Below are positions 55,912-64,000 of a DNA stretch of 64,000 bases, in pieces. The stretch is from contig NZ_BEWC01000008.1 of NCBI RefSeq assembly GCF_003112575.1, positions 620,001-684,000 on the forward strand, written 5' to 3'. The number at the start of each line of letters is the position of its first letter. Positions within the stretch are counted from its first letter, which is position 1. Source of the stretch: Streptomyces ardesiacus. Lineage in GTDB: Bacteria > Actinomycetota > Actinomycetes > Streptomycetales > Streptomycetaceae. A model generated the notes under the pieces. The model saw only the letters and a program-made list of their open reading frames with translations. It was not told the DNA's origin and did not search any database. The translations under genes and the position numbers were made by a program.

Positions 55912-56790
55912 GTGAACGACAGTCCCCTCGACCACCGCACCGTCGTGGTGACCGGCGCCGCGCGCGGACTGGGCGCCGCCCTGGCCCGCGCCTGCGCCCG
56001 CCGCGGCGCCCGGCTCGCCCTGCTCGGCCTGGAGAAGCCGCTGCTGGACGCCCTGGCGGCGGACCTGCCGACCCCGGCGCTCGCCGTCGAGACCGACGTC
56101 ACCGACCCCGCCGCGCTGGCCGACGCGGCCGAGGAGACCCGCCGGCGCCTGGGCAGGCCGTCGGTCGTGGTGGCCAACGCGGGCATCGCCCACGGCGGAC
56201 CGTTCGCCACCTCGGACCCCGCCGAGTGGCGCCGCGTCGTGGACGTCAACCTGACCGGCAGCGCCCACACCGCTCGCGCCTTCCTGCCGGACCTGCTCGA
56301 CACCGCGGGCTACCACCTCCAGATCGCCTCGCTGGCCTCGCTCGGCGCCGCCCCCATGATGAGCGCCTACTGCGCCGCCAAGGCCGGCGTGGAAGCCTTC
56401 ACCCACTCGCTGCGCGCCGAGGTGGCCCACCGCGGCGTCGCCGTGGGCACCGCCTACCTCAACTGGATGGACACGGACATGATCCGCGACGCCGACCGGT
56501 ACCCGGTCCTGCGCGGACTGCGCGCCCACATGCCGCCGCCGGCCCGCCGCACGTTCCCGCCCGAGGACGTCGCGGCCCGGCTGGTCCGCGCCGTGGAGCG
56601 CCGCCGTACCGCCGTGTACGTGCCGGGCTGGCTGCGCCTGGTCCAGTGGGGACGCGCGGCGCTGCCGCCGGCGGTCGTACGGCTGTCCCGCCACGAACTG
56701 CCGCGGATGGAGGCCGAGGAGCCGCTCGGCCACACCGGCCCGCTCGGCGCGGGCGGACTGGCCGACCGCGCGGCGGACAGGGGGCGCTAG
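55912..56790 (+). CDS. short-chain dehydrogenase/reductase
   Basis: A 292-residue SDR: RTVVVTGAARGLGAALARAC (cofactor motif), VVVANAGIAHGG (NAG), LQIASLASLGAAPMMSAYCA (Ser and Tyr) and AKAGVEAFTHSLRAEVAHRG (Lys of YxxxK is in YCAAKAG). The C-terminal 60 residues form an extension typical of lipid-associated SDRs. GTG at 55912 with GAGGAAAGG 8 nt upstream. It follows the flavoprotein gene by 61 nt on the same strand. Confidence 0.9.
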   Translation: MNDSPLDHRTVVVTGAARGLGAALARACARRGARLALLGLEKPLLDALAADLPTPALAVETDVTDPAALADAAEETRRRLGRPSVVVANAGIAHGGPFATSDPAEWRRVVDVNLTGSAHTARAFLPDLLDTAGYHLQIASLASLGAAPMMSAYCAAKAGVEAFTHSLRAEVAHRGVAVGTAYLNWMDTDMIRDADRYPVLRGLRAHMPPPARRTFPPEDVAARLVRAVERRRTAVYVPGWLRLVQWGRAALPPAVVRLSRHELPRMEAEEPLGHTGPLGAGGLADRAADRGR

Positions 56791-56968
56791 CCGCCGCGGG
56801 GCCCGGGACGGGACCCCGGCCGGGCCCGGCGGCGAAGCGCCCCGCCGCCGCGGCCGGTTCCACGACGGTGGGCCCCGGGCGCGACGGCCGATTCGGGGGC
56901 GGCGCCCCGTGCGGCCCGCCGTGGCCGTCCGTGCCGGTGCGCCCCGAGCCGCCGCGGCGCCGTCCGCC

Positions 56969-58522
56969 TCAGTACGCCCCGAACCGCCGTGCCAGGGCCC
57001 GCAACGGCGCGGACCGGCCCCGGTCCGGCACCGTCCACAGCGTCTCGCCCCGCACCCCCCACCGCTCCAGCAGCGCGCCCGCGGCGAGGAACCCGGAGGT
57101 GGCGGCGCGCTCCATCAACGCCACCGGCAGATCCGTACGGACCAGGTCCCCGGCGACCACGACGGCCGGGTCGGGGGTGCGCACCGTGGGGCGGTCGCCG
57201 TAACCCCCGACGGCGAACAGCGGGCAGTCCGCCCGCCACTCGTGCCGTGCGGCGAGCACGCGGGCCCGGAGGGTCTCCGGGTACACCCGGTGCAACTGGT
57301 CGACGAGACGCTTCTCCTCGACCTCCCGGACGGCCTGCGACGGCACGGCGTAGGCGTGCAGTTCGACGACGCAGCCGCCGGTGCGCGCCGCCCAGCGGGC
57401 CGCCTCGCCCTCCCAGTGGGACAGCACGCTGACGTTGTCCAGCGAGCCGTAGCCGCTCGTGCCGAGGAACCCGGGCCGGCCGGGCGCGACCGGGCGGTCC
57501 AGCCACAGCCGGGAGACCAGGAACGGCGGGGCGTTGCGCAGCCGTGCCACCCGCGCCCGCCAGCCGGCGTCCCCCAGGTGCGGCGAGCGGCTCACCACGC
57601 CCCGCAGCCCGCCGACGTCCATCGCGAGCACCACCGCGTCGTACGGCCGGGCCCCGGCGGCGTCGACCACGAGCCGCCCGCCGGACGGTCCGGGCCGGAC
57701 GGCCTCGACGGACGTGCTCGTGCGGATCTCGACCCCGTGCCGCACCAGGTGCCCGGCGAGGGGGTCCCACAGCGCCTGCGGGAACGGCTCGCGCGGCACG
57801 TCGAACAGCAGCCCCTCGCTGGAGCCGAGGAAGTAGATGTGGAACATCAGGGCCATCTCCGCGGCCGACAACTCGCCAGGGTCGGCGAAGAAGCTGCGGG
57901 AGAACACCTCGAAGGCCAGGTGCCGGGCCGCCGCGGGAAAACGCAGCGCGTCGAGGAAGTCGGCTGCGCTGACGGTGTCCAGGCGCTCGTGGACGCGGCG
58001 GGTACGGACGTCGAGGAGCGGCAGCGCGGCGGACGGCCGCAGCGCCGTCAGGTCCCGCAGCCCGAAACTGGGACTCAGGGCGACGAAGGCGAGGGCGCTG
58101 AACGGGGGAGTGCGCGGAATCCGGCGGAAGCCGTCGTGCAGCCCGCTGCTGTGCCGCAGGGGGTAGTCCGGCAGCCCGGTCAGCATGGCGAGGCCGGGAT
58201 CGCACCGGCGCAACAGGCTCCGCAGGTTGTAGTACTGGCGGAAGAAGGCGTGGAAGCCGCGGCTCATCGTGGCGGGTGTGCCGTCCGGCAGGGCGACCGT
58301 CCGGCCCGCGACCCGGCCGCCGAGCACGGGCTCGCGCTCGTGGAGCACGACGCGCACCCCGCGCTCGGCCAGGAGGGTCGCCGCCGCGAGCCCCGCGATG
58401 CCGCCGCCGACCACCGCCACGGACGGCGCGTCGCCCTCGACCCGCTCCCGGCCCCGCCCGGCCGGCAGCATCCGCGCCCGCCGGTCCCGCCCGGGCGGCC
58501 GCACCCCACCGCCCCGGATCAC
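56969..58522 (-). CDS. crtU: carotenoid aromatase CrtU (isorenieratene synthase)
   Basis: A 517-residue FAD-dependent desaturase/methyltransferase that turns beta-rings into aromatic rings. SVAVVGGGIAGLAAATLLAE, LHEREPVLGGRVAGRTVALP, MSRGFHAFFRQYYNLRSLLR, LPDYPLRHSSGLHDGFRRIP, FEVFSRSFFADPGELSAAEM and HIYFLGSSEGLLFDVPREPF are all CrtU-specific. Homologous N-termini include RPPGRDR, so GTG at 58522 is preferred over ATG 58471. It is minus-strand, downstream of crtY; no crtT lies between them. Confidence 0.93.
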   Translation of the reverse strand: MIRGGGVRPPGRDRRARMLPAGRGRERVEGDAPSVAVVGGGIAGLAAATLLAERGVRVVLHEREPVLGGRVAGRTVALPDGTPATMSRGFHAFFRQYYNLRSLLRRCDPGLAMLTGLPDYPLRHSSGLHDGFRRIPRTPPFSALAFVALSPSFGLRDLTALRPSAALPLLDVRTRRVHERLDTVSAADFLDALRFPAAARHLAFEVFSRSFFADPGELSAAEMALMFHIYFLGSSEGLLFDVPREPFPQALWDPLAGHLVRHGVEIRTSTSVEAVRPGPSGGRLVVDAAGARPYDAVVLAMDVGGLRGVVSRSPHLGDAGWRARVARLRNAPPFLVSRLWLDRPVAPGRPGFLGTSGYGSLDNVSVLSHWEGEAARWAARTGGCVVELHAYAVPSQAVREVEEKRLVDQLHRVYPETLRARVLAARHEWRADCPLFAVGGYGDRPTVRTPDPAVVVAGDLVRTDLPVALMERAATSGFLAAGALLERWGVRGETLWTVPDRGRSAPLRALARRFGAY

Positions 58523-58872
58523 CGCGCGTCCCGGGCGGCACGGACGCGGCCGGCGGTCTCGGCGCAGGGGAGGGACGCCGTCGGGCCCGGGGCTGGGGCC
58601 GGGGCCGGGGTCGGGGGACTCGTGGTCGTGGTCATGGTCGGGGTCCGGGGACTCGTGCCGCAGTCCGGGCCCGGCGGCACTCGGCGTCCGGCACCACCGC
58701 CCGCGGCGCCCGGCCGGCGGGAGACGCGGCCGGGTGGGGTGCAACGGGCCGCGGCGGGGGCGACGCGGCGGCCGCGGCGGCCCGCCGGGCGGTCGGGGCG
58801 GGTGGTCGGCGCGGTGGCGCGCGGCAAGGACATCCAGGGCTCCCGGGCGGGTCGGTACTCGGCGGGTGGGAC
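58523..58872. other. gap between crtU and crtY; GC-rich repeats, no gene recognised
   Basis: In the usual Streptomyces locus a methyltransferase gene (crtT) lies between crtU and crtY. Here the 350 bp hold G-rich repeats at 58582-58660 (GGGGCCGGGG, GTGGTCGTGGTC, GGGGTCCGGGGACTCG) and no recognisable methyltransferase motif on either strand. Confidence 0.6.
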
Positions 58873-60075
58873 TCAGCGGACGGGCAGGTGGCGGCGTGGC
58901 AGCCACGGCAGTTCGGCCGCCGTGCGCAGCATCGGCAGGACGGGGACGCGCACGCCGACCGCCAGGTCCTCGTACAGCCGCGACCGGCCGTCGAGGAAGC
59001 GCAGCAGCCGCCCGGCGGGCACGCGGTCGAACAGCCGGAAGAAGAGGTCGGGTCCGTCGACCCGGCCGGTGTCCAGGGCGCGCAGCAGCACCGCGTCCAT
59101 CCACCGGGCCCGTGCCGGGTGCGGGGCCGGCGGCACCGGGCGGCGGCCCGCCCGCACCGCGCGGGCGACGGCCTCGGACTGCCGCTGCACGGCGGCGAAC
59201 GTGTACCCGGTGGACGCCCGGGTCGCACCGCCCGCGACGCCGATCCGGAAGACCCGGTCGCAGCCCTCGGCCCTCCGCCCGAAGACGGCGTCGGTCATCG
59301 GCACGACCCCCTGCTCGGTGGACAGGACCTCCGTCGCGCCGGTGCGCAGGACGCGGCGCGTGTAGTCCTCCAGCGCGCGGTCGTACGCCTCGGTCGTCAG
59401 CGGCGCCGGGCCGAACTCGGTGTACTCGACCAGCGCGGTGTGCCGTCCGGTCGGCAGCACGTAGCCGAAGGACAGGCCCCGACGCGGCTGCACGGTGCGG
59501 AAGTCCATCAGGTCGACCACCTCCGGGTCGAAGACCGGCCGCTCGGTGCGCACGAACCAGCCCCGGAAGTGCTGGAGCAGCCGGGTGCGCGCGGCCGGCA
59601 GCCGGTCCGGCGGACGGGAGTCGAAGACCCAGCGGGCGCGCAGGCCGACCGGCGCGCCCGCCGCGTCCGTGGCCGCCAGCCGCACGGTGGCGTCCGGCAG
59701 GCCGGTCACCGCGCCGACGGTGGCCTCGACGCGCCGCAGCCCCGGACGGTCCTTCAGGTCCCGCTCCACCAGCGCCTCGAAGTCGTCCGAGCGGACCATC
59801 TTGTAGCGGGCCGGCGCGATGTTCCGCCGCACGGCCCTCCCGTCCCGGCCGTGCACCCGCAGCCACTGCCACGAGGCCGTCGCCGCCCGGTCGAAGCGGC
59901 CGGGTCCGGCCTCCCAGAAGCACCAGGTGCGCCGCGCGGGCCGCAGCGGTCCCGGCGGCGGATCGACGAGGACGACGGAGGGCGCCGCCCCGTGCCGCGC
60001 GCCGGCCGGGAGCCGGTGCACCAGGGAGAGCCCCGCCGCCCCGGCACCGACGACCACGATGTCCGCGTCGAGCAC
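58873..60075 (-). CDS. crtY: lycopene cyclase CrtY
   Basis: A 400-residue lycopene beta-cyclase: DADIVVVGAGAAGLSLVHRL (FAD), RRTWCFWEAGPG, WVFDSRPPDRLPA, LLQHFRGWFVRTERPVFDPE, LMDFRTVQPRRGLSFGYVLP and AGGATRASTGYTFAAVQRQS are the CrtY-type signatures. GTG at 60075 lies 5 nt after AAGGAGG. It is divergent from crtI and followed by crtU. It converts lycopene to beta-carotene. Confidence 0.94.
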   Translation of the reverse strand: MLDADIVVVGAGAAGLSLVHRLPAGARHGAAPSVVLVDPPPGPLRPARRTWCFWEAGPGRFDRAATASWQWLRVHGRDGRAVRRNIAPARYKMVRSDDFEALVERDLKDRPGLRRVEATVGAVTGLPDATVRLAATDAAGAPVGLRARWVFDSRPPDRLPAARTRLLQHFRGWFVRTERPVFDPEVVDLMDFRTVQPRRGLSFGYVLPTGRHTALVEYTEFGPAPLTTEAYDRALEDYTRRVLRTGATEVLSTEQGVVPMTDAVFGRRAEGCDRVFRIGVAGGATRASTGYTFAAVQRQSEAVARAVRAGRRPVPPAPHPARARWMDAVLLRALDTGRVDGPDLFFRLFDRVPAGRLLRFLDGRSRLYEDLAVGVRVPVLPMLRTAAELPWLPRRHLPVR

Positions 60076-60333
60076 GTCCGCCTCCTTTCCTTCCCGCCGG
60101 CTTGGTCCGCCGGGTCCGCCGCCCGCCGGCCGGATCCGCCGGGTCCGGCGGAGTATTCCGCCCGGCGCCGTCCGCGGTGGCGCACGGCGCGCTGGACGGC
60201 GCGAGACGGGGACCCGCCGGGGGGACCCGGTACGGCCGGGCGGGTGACTGCCGGAGGGGAACCGGGGCCCCGCGGCGTCGCGCCGGAGGCGACGGGGGAA
60301 GGCATGGGGCCGACCACACGAGAGGACCCCGCC

Positions 60334-60405
60334 ATGCCCCCCAGCACGGTCGAGCACCGCATCCCCCGGCCGGACGGACCACCCGCGGACCGGGGCGCGC
60401 GATGA
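60334..60405 (+). CDS. 23-residue mini-ORF coupled to crtI
   Basis: ATG at 60334 opens a 24-codon frame (MPPSTVEHRIPRPDGPPADR then GAR) whose TGA overlaps the crtI start as ATGA. AGAGGA at 60321-60326 gives an ideal ribosome site 7 nt upstream; a second in-frame ATG lies at 60304. In other Streptomyces the crtE gene ends here with the same overlap. It may be a leader peptide or the remnant of a deleted crtE. Confidence 0.55.
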   Translation: MPPSTVEHRIPRPDGPPADRGAR

Positions 60406-61919
60406 CGCGGACGGTGACCGGGCGCACCGACCACGTCGTGGTCGTCGGTGCCGGACTCGCCGGGCTCTCCGCCGCCCTGCACCTGCTGGGCGCGGGACGC
60501 CGGGTGACCGTCGTGGAACGCGACCCGCTCCCCGGCGGCCGGGCCGGACGGCGCGAACTCGGCGGCTACCGCCTCGACACCGGCCCGACCGTGCTGACCA
60601 TGCCCGACCTGGCCGACGAGGCCTTCGCGGCCGTCGGTGAACGGCTGCGCGACCACGTCGAACTGCTGCCCCTGCACCCCGCCTACCGCGCCTGCTTCGC
60701 CGACGGCACCGCCCTGGACGTCCACACCGACGCCGACGCGATGGAGACGGAGGTCGAACGGTTCGCCGGCGCCGGGGAGGCGGCCGGGTACCGGCGGCTG
60801 CGCGACTGGCTCGGGCGGCTGTACGCCGTGCAGATGCGCCGGTTCATCGACGCCAACTTCGACTCGCCGCTCGGCCTGCTCACCCCCGACCTGGCCCGGC
60901 TCGCCGCCCTCGGCGGCTTCGGCCGCCTCGACACCCGCATCGGACGCTTCCTGACCGACGAACGGCTCAAGCGGGTCTTCTCCTTCCAGGCCCTGTACGC
61001 CGGTGTGGCGCCGTCCCGCGCGCTGGCCGCGTACGCCGTCATCGCCTACATGGACACCGTCGCCGGCGTCTACTTCCCGCGCGGCGGCGTGCACGCCCTG
61101 CCCCGCGCCATGGCCGCGGCGGCCGCCGGTGCCGGGGCCGACCTGCGCCTCGGACGGGCCGTCACCCGTCTGGAGCGCTCCGGCAACCGCGTCACCGCGG
61201 TCGTCACCGACCACGAGCGCATCCCGTGCGACGCCGTCGTCCTCACCCCCGACCTGCCCGTCGTGCACCGGCTCCTGGGCCGCCGCCCGCGCCGCCCCCT
61301 CGCCCTGCGGCACGCACCCTCGGCCGTCGTGCTGCACGCCGGCACCACCCGCACCTGGCCGCACCTCGCCCACCACACGCTCTCCTTCGGCGCCGCGTGG
61401 CGTCGGACCTTCGACGAACTCACCCGGACCGGCACCCTCATGACCGACCCCTCCCTGCTGATCACCCGTCCCACCGCCCACGACCCCTCCCTCGCTCCCG
61501 AGGGCCGCCACCTCCACTACGTCCTCGCGCCCTGCCCCAACACCGACATCGGCCCCGGCGCCCGCGCCTGGAGCGACCTCGCGCCCCGCTACCGCGACCG
61601 GCTGCTCGCCACCCTGGAACGCCGGGGACTGACCGGCATCGCCGCGGCCGTGGAGGAGGAGTGCCTGGTGACGCCCGCCGACTGGACCGCACAGGGGCAC
61701 GCCGCCGGCACCCCGTTCTCGGTCGCCCACACCTTCGCCCAGACCGGACCCTTCCGCCCCCGCAACCTGGTGCGCGGCACCGACAACGCGGTCCTCGCGG
61801 GCTGCGGAACCACCCCGGGCGTCGGGGTGCCGACCGTACTGGTCTCCGGGAAGCTGGCCGCCGCCCGCATCACCGGCACACCGCGGCGCCCCCGGGCGGC
61901 GAGGGGCGGCCGGCGATGA
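60402..61919 (+). CDS. crtI: phytoene desaturase CrtI
   Basis: A 505-residue FAD enzyme that desaturates phytoene to lycopene. VVVVGAGLAGLSAALHLLGA, VVERDPLPGGRAGRRELGGY, RLDTGPTVLTMPDLADEAFA, VFSFQALYAGVAPSRALAAY, YMDTVAGVYFPRGGVHALPR and NLVRGTDNAVLAGCGTTPGV with GVPTVLVSGK are the bacterial CrtI motifs. Start ATG 60402 overlaps the mini-ORF stop; its stop overlaps the crtB start (ATGA). Confidence 0.95.
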   Translation: MTRTVTGRTDHVVVVGAGLAGLSAALHLLGAGRRVTVVERDPLPGGRAGRRELGGYRLDTGPTVLTMPDLADEAFAAVGERLRDHVELLPLHPAYRACFADGTALDVHTDADAMETEVERFAGAGEAAGYRRLRDWLGRLYAVQMRRFIDANFDSPLGLLTPDLARLAALGGFGRLDTRIGRFLTDERLKRVFSFQALYAGVAPSRALAAYAVIAYMDTVAGVYFPRGGVHALPRAMAAAAAGAGADLRLGRAVTRLERSGNRVTAVVTDHERIPCDAVVLTPDLPVVHRLLGRRPRRPLALRHAPSAVVLHAGTTRTWPHLAHHTLSFGAAWRRTFDELTRTGTLMTDPSLLITRPTAHDPSLAPEGRHLHYVLAPCPNTDIGPGARAWSDLAPRYRDRLLATLERRGLTGIAAAVEEECLVTPADWTAQGHAAGTPFSVAHTFAQTGPFRPRNLVRGTDNAVLAGCGTTPGVGVPTVLVSGKLAAARITGTPRRPRAARGGRR

Positions 61920-62929
61920 CCGGACGCGAACTCGACGCCGCCGGCGTCACCGACCCCGCCCTGCGCGCCGCCTACACCCGGTGCCGGCTCCTCAACGCCC
62001 GCCACGGCCGCACCTACTTCCTGGCCACCCGCCTCCTGCCCGCCGACCGCAGGCCCGCCGTGCACGCCCTGTACGGGTTCGCCCGGTGGGCCGACGACAT
62101 CGTCGACGACACCGCCGACACCGCCGACACCGCCGACGCCACGCCCGCCGAGCGCGCCGCCGCCCTCGCCCGCCTCGACCGGCTGCTGCGGCACGCGCTC
62201 GCCGGGGGCCGTCCCGCCGCCGAGCCCGTGGTGCTGGCCCTGGCCGACACCGCCGCCCGGTACGCCATCGAACCGGCGCACTTCACCGACTTCATGGCCT
62301 CGATGCGCGCCGACCTCACCGTCACGGACTACGCCACCTACGCCGACCTGCGCGCCTACATGCACGGCTCGGCCGCGGTCATCGGCCTCCAGATGCTCCC
62401 CGTCCTCGGCACCGTGACCTCCCGCGCCCGGGCCGCCCCGCACGCCGCCGCGCTGGGCGTCGCCTTCCAGCTCACCAACTTCCTGCGCGACGTCGGCGAG
62501 GACCTGGACCGGGGCCGGGTCTACCTCCCCGCCGACCTGCTGGCCGCGCACGGCGTCCAGCGGGACCTGCTGCTGTGGAGCAGGCGCACCGGCCGCGACG
62601 ACCCACGCATCACGGCCGCGCTGCGGGCCGCCGAGGACCTCACCCGGGGCGTCTACCGCGAGGCCGAACCCGGCCTCGCCATGCTCGACCCCGTGGCACG
62701 GCCCTGCATCCGCACCGCCTTCCTGCTCTACCGGAACATCCTCGACACCATCGCCGGGAGCGGGTACGCGGTGCTGCACCGGCGCGCGGTGGTGCCCCGC
62801 CGGCAGCGCGCGGCCGTCGCCGCCGACGGGCTCGTACGCGTGCTCGCCGCCCGGCTCGGCGCACGCCGCGCCCCCACGCCGACGACCGTGCCGTACGGCG
62901 CCGCCCTCGATGCGAAGGAGTCCGGATGA
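61916..62929 (+). CDS. crtB: phytoene synthase CrtB
   Basis: A 337-residue squalene/phytoene synthase that condenses two geranylgeranyl diphosphates. YTRCRLLNARHGRTYFLATR, ALYGFARWADDIVDDTADTA (first Asp-rich motif), YMHGSAAVIGLQMLP and LTNFLRDVGEDLDRGRVYLP (second motif) are present. The first motif is followed by three GACACCGCC codon repeats (DTADTADTA). The GGPP supply would need a CrtE not seen in this window. Both ends overlap neighbours (ATGA). Confidence 0.95.
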   Translation: MTGRELDAAGVTDPALRAAYTRCRLLNARHGRTYFLATRLLPADRRPAVHALYGFARWADDIVDDTADTADTADATPAERAAALARLDRLLRHALAGGRPAAEPVVLALADTAARYAIEPAHFTDFMASMRADLTVTDYATYADLRAYMHGSAAVIGLQMLPVLGTVTSRARAAPHAAALGVAFQLTNFLRDVGEDLDRGRVYLPADLLAAHGVQRDLLLWSRRTGRDDPRITAALRAAEDLTRGVYREAEPGLAMLDPVARPCIRTAFLLYRNILDTIAGSGYAVLHRRAVVPRRQRAAVAADGLVRVLAARLGARRAPTPTTVPYGAALDAKESG

Positions 62930-63948
62930 GCACGGACGACCGCCCCCGCCGAGGACGCCTCCCCCTGCGGCTGCGGCGCCGTGCGCTCCCCTGGGAGCGG
63001 CAGCGCCCGACGTGGCGCGAGGCCCGCCCCGCCGTCGTCGCCGCGGCCCTCCGGCGCGCCGGGGCCCGCCCCTCGGGCAACTGGTACGTCCTCGGCGCGA
63101 GCACCGGCGTACGGCCCACCCGTCCGCTCTCCGGCACCGTCGCCGGCGTCGAGGTCGTCGTCTGGCGGGACGCGCACGGGCGACTGGTGGGCGGCCCCGG
63201 CGCCTGCCCCCACCTCGGCGCCCCGCTGGCCGACAGCCCGGTGCGGTGCGGCACGCTCGTGTGCCACTGGCACGGACTCGCCCTCGACGGCGCCCCGTTC
63301 GCCGGGTGGGAACCCCTGCCGGTGCACGACGACGGCGTCCTGGTGTGGGTACGGCTGGACACCGTGGGGGAGGAGCCGCCCACCCCGGCGCCCCTCGTGC
63401 CCGCCCGGCCGCCCCGGGAGACGGCCCTGACGTCGGTGTGGCGCGGGGTGGGGACCTGCGAACCCGAGGACGTGGTCGCCAACCGGCTCGACCCGTGGCA
63501 CGGAGCCTGGTTCCACCCGTACTCCTTCGTGGACCTCACCGTCGTCGGGACGCCCGGGCAGCACCTGCGCCCGGACGGGGACGGCGACCGCTTCGTCGTG
63601 GACGTGTCCTTCCGGCTGACCGGCCGCCTGGTCGTCCCCGTCCGGGCCGAGTTCACCGCGCCCGGACCCCGCACCGTCGTCATGCGCATCGCCGAGGGCG
63701 AGGGCACCGGGTCCGTGGTGGAGAGCCACGCCACACCGCTCGGCCCGGGCACGGACGGGCTGCCGCGCACCGCCGTCGTCGAGGCGGTGCTCGCCACCTC
63801 GGACCGCCCCGGCTTCCCCCTGGCCCGCCGTCTGGCACCGGCCCTGCGCCCGCTGATGCGCGCCGCCGCGGGCCGCCTGTGGCGCGACGACCTCGCCTAC
63901 GCCGAACGCCGCGCACATCTGCGCGCCCGCGGCCTCTTCCCCGGCTGA
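62926..63948 (+). CDS. Rieske [2Fe-2S] protein, DUF5914-type, in the crt operon
   Basis: A 340-residue protein. Rieske motif: GACPHLGAPLADSPVRCG and TLVCHWHGLALDG, i.e. CPH...CHWH. The second part (NRLDPWHGAWFHPYSFVDLT, VVGTPGQHLRPDGD) holds His and Asp residues that could bind iron as in Rieske oxygenases. It takes the place where other Streptomyces carry crtV. Its ATGA overlap with crtB and AAGGAG 5 nt upstream indicate a crt operon member, perhaps hydroxylating or ketolating a carotenoid. Confidence 0.88.
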   Translation: MSTDDRPRRGRLPLRLRRRALPWERQRPTWREARPAVVAAALRRAGARPSGNWYVLGASTGVRPTRPLSGTVAGVEVVVWRDAHGRLVGGPGACPHLGAPLADSPVRCGTLVCHWHGLALDGAPFAGWEPLPVHDDGVLVWVRLDTVGEEPPTPAPLVPARPPRETALTSVWRGVGTCEPEDVVANRLDPWHGAWFHPYSFVDLTVVGTPGQHLRPDGDGDRFVVDVSFRLTGRLVVPVRAEFTAPGPRTVVMRIAEGEGTGSVVESHATPLGPGTDGLPRTAVVEAVLATSDRPGFPLARRLAPALRPLMRAAAGRLWRDDLAYAERRAHLRARGLFPG

Positions 63949-63964
63949 ACGGAGCGGCACCGCC

Positions 63965-64000
63965 ATGCAGACCTTCCTTCCGCACCCCGGTTTCCGGGAC
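63965..64000 (+). CDS. MSMEG_6728/pyrimidine-dimer-glycosylase-like protein, N-terminus only
   Basis: Only 12 codons are in the window: MQTFLPHPGFRD. This start is characteristic of small actinobacterial proteins of the Pyr_excise-like group. GGAG lies about 11 nt upstream and the gene follows the Rieske gene by 16 nt, so it may be co-transcribed. The identification rests on very little sequence. Confidence 0.45.
   Translation, partial: MQTFLPHPGFRD

Overview
The window is high-GC actinobacterial chromosome, almost certainly Streptomyces. The reasons are strong G/C bias at third codon positions, many GTG starts, frequent ATGA/GTGA stop-start overlaps, and families typical of the genus: GlgE-pathway enzymes, SpoIIE/PP2C phosphatases with GAF and PAS domains, an ANTAR protein, a SigB/F-type sigma factor, DUF5133 and a streptogrisin-type protease. 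I saw no rRNA, tRNA, CRISPR array, transposase or integrase. It reads as chromosome with housekeeping and adaptive functions that becomes metabolic/accessory (carotenoids) at the right end.

Layout. (1) 1-10.2 kb: alpha-glucan/trehalose block. glgB, mak, treS and glgE lie tightly spaced on the minus strand (the GlgE maltose-1-phosphate pathway), with a small DUF5133 gene upstream. Divergent to them, a degenerate GHKL-ATPase-like protein is translationally coupled to the debranching enzyme glgX. (2) 10.2-14.9 kb: VOC protein, ANTAR regulator tail-to-tail with a stress-type sigma factor, a conserved unknown, a stand-alone hemC and a secreted NPP1/NLP-type protein. (3) 15-26.9 kb: a single-domain ATP-dependent DNA ligase and, 6 kb away, a single-domain LigD phosphoesterase; a DHA2 MFS pump with a divergent TetR; a DoxX-like/peroxiredoxin pair; a large PAS-GAF-PP2C-HATPase phosphatase; aldo/keto reductase, metallophosphoesterase, dienelactone hydrolase and a YciO-type protein. 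(4) 27-35.6 kb: PucR-type regulator with a strong terminator, a TetR-SDR-ADH operon with paired operators, fructosamine kinase, DinB-like isomerase and an ArsB/SLC13-like permease. (5) 35.6-49.4 kb: 18-bp minisatellite, MFS exporter, an epimerase-like protein without YxxxK, hemerythrin, DoxX, a molybdopterin oxidoreductase without its FeS cysteines, a CebR-type box before a GNAT gene, a nucleotidyltransferase-BON-phosphoesterase operon with an 8-bp repeat in its leader, a second PP2C phosphatase and a CYP152 P450. (6) 49.4-56.8 kb: gene-poor repeat region, CPA2 antiporter, secreted S1 protease with a LacI-type palindrome upstream, and an SRPBCC/FAD-oxidase/SDR set. (7) 57-64 kb: carotenoid locus crtU-crtY divergent from crtI-crtB-Rieske protein. 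crtE and crtT are missing from their usual places; a 23-codon ORF occupies the slot before crtI.

How the genes work together. GlgE, TreS, Mak and GlgB interconvert trehalose, maltose, maltose-1-phosphate and branched glucan, and GlgX debranches it. CrtB and CrtI make lycopene, CrtY cyclises it to beta-carotene and CrtU aromatises the rings to isorenieratene; the Rieske protein may add an oxidation. The TetR/operator pairs, the PP2C proteins, ANTAR and the sigma factor supply local control. Several genes appear leaderless, with a TANNNT hexamer 6-7 nt before the start codon. The most notable points are the CYP152 enzyme with the Phe/His/Arg set of alkene-forming members, the rearranged crt locus, the CebR-type box outside a cellulose-use context and the catalytically degenerate epimerase homologue.
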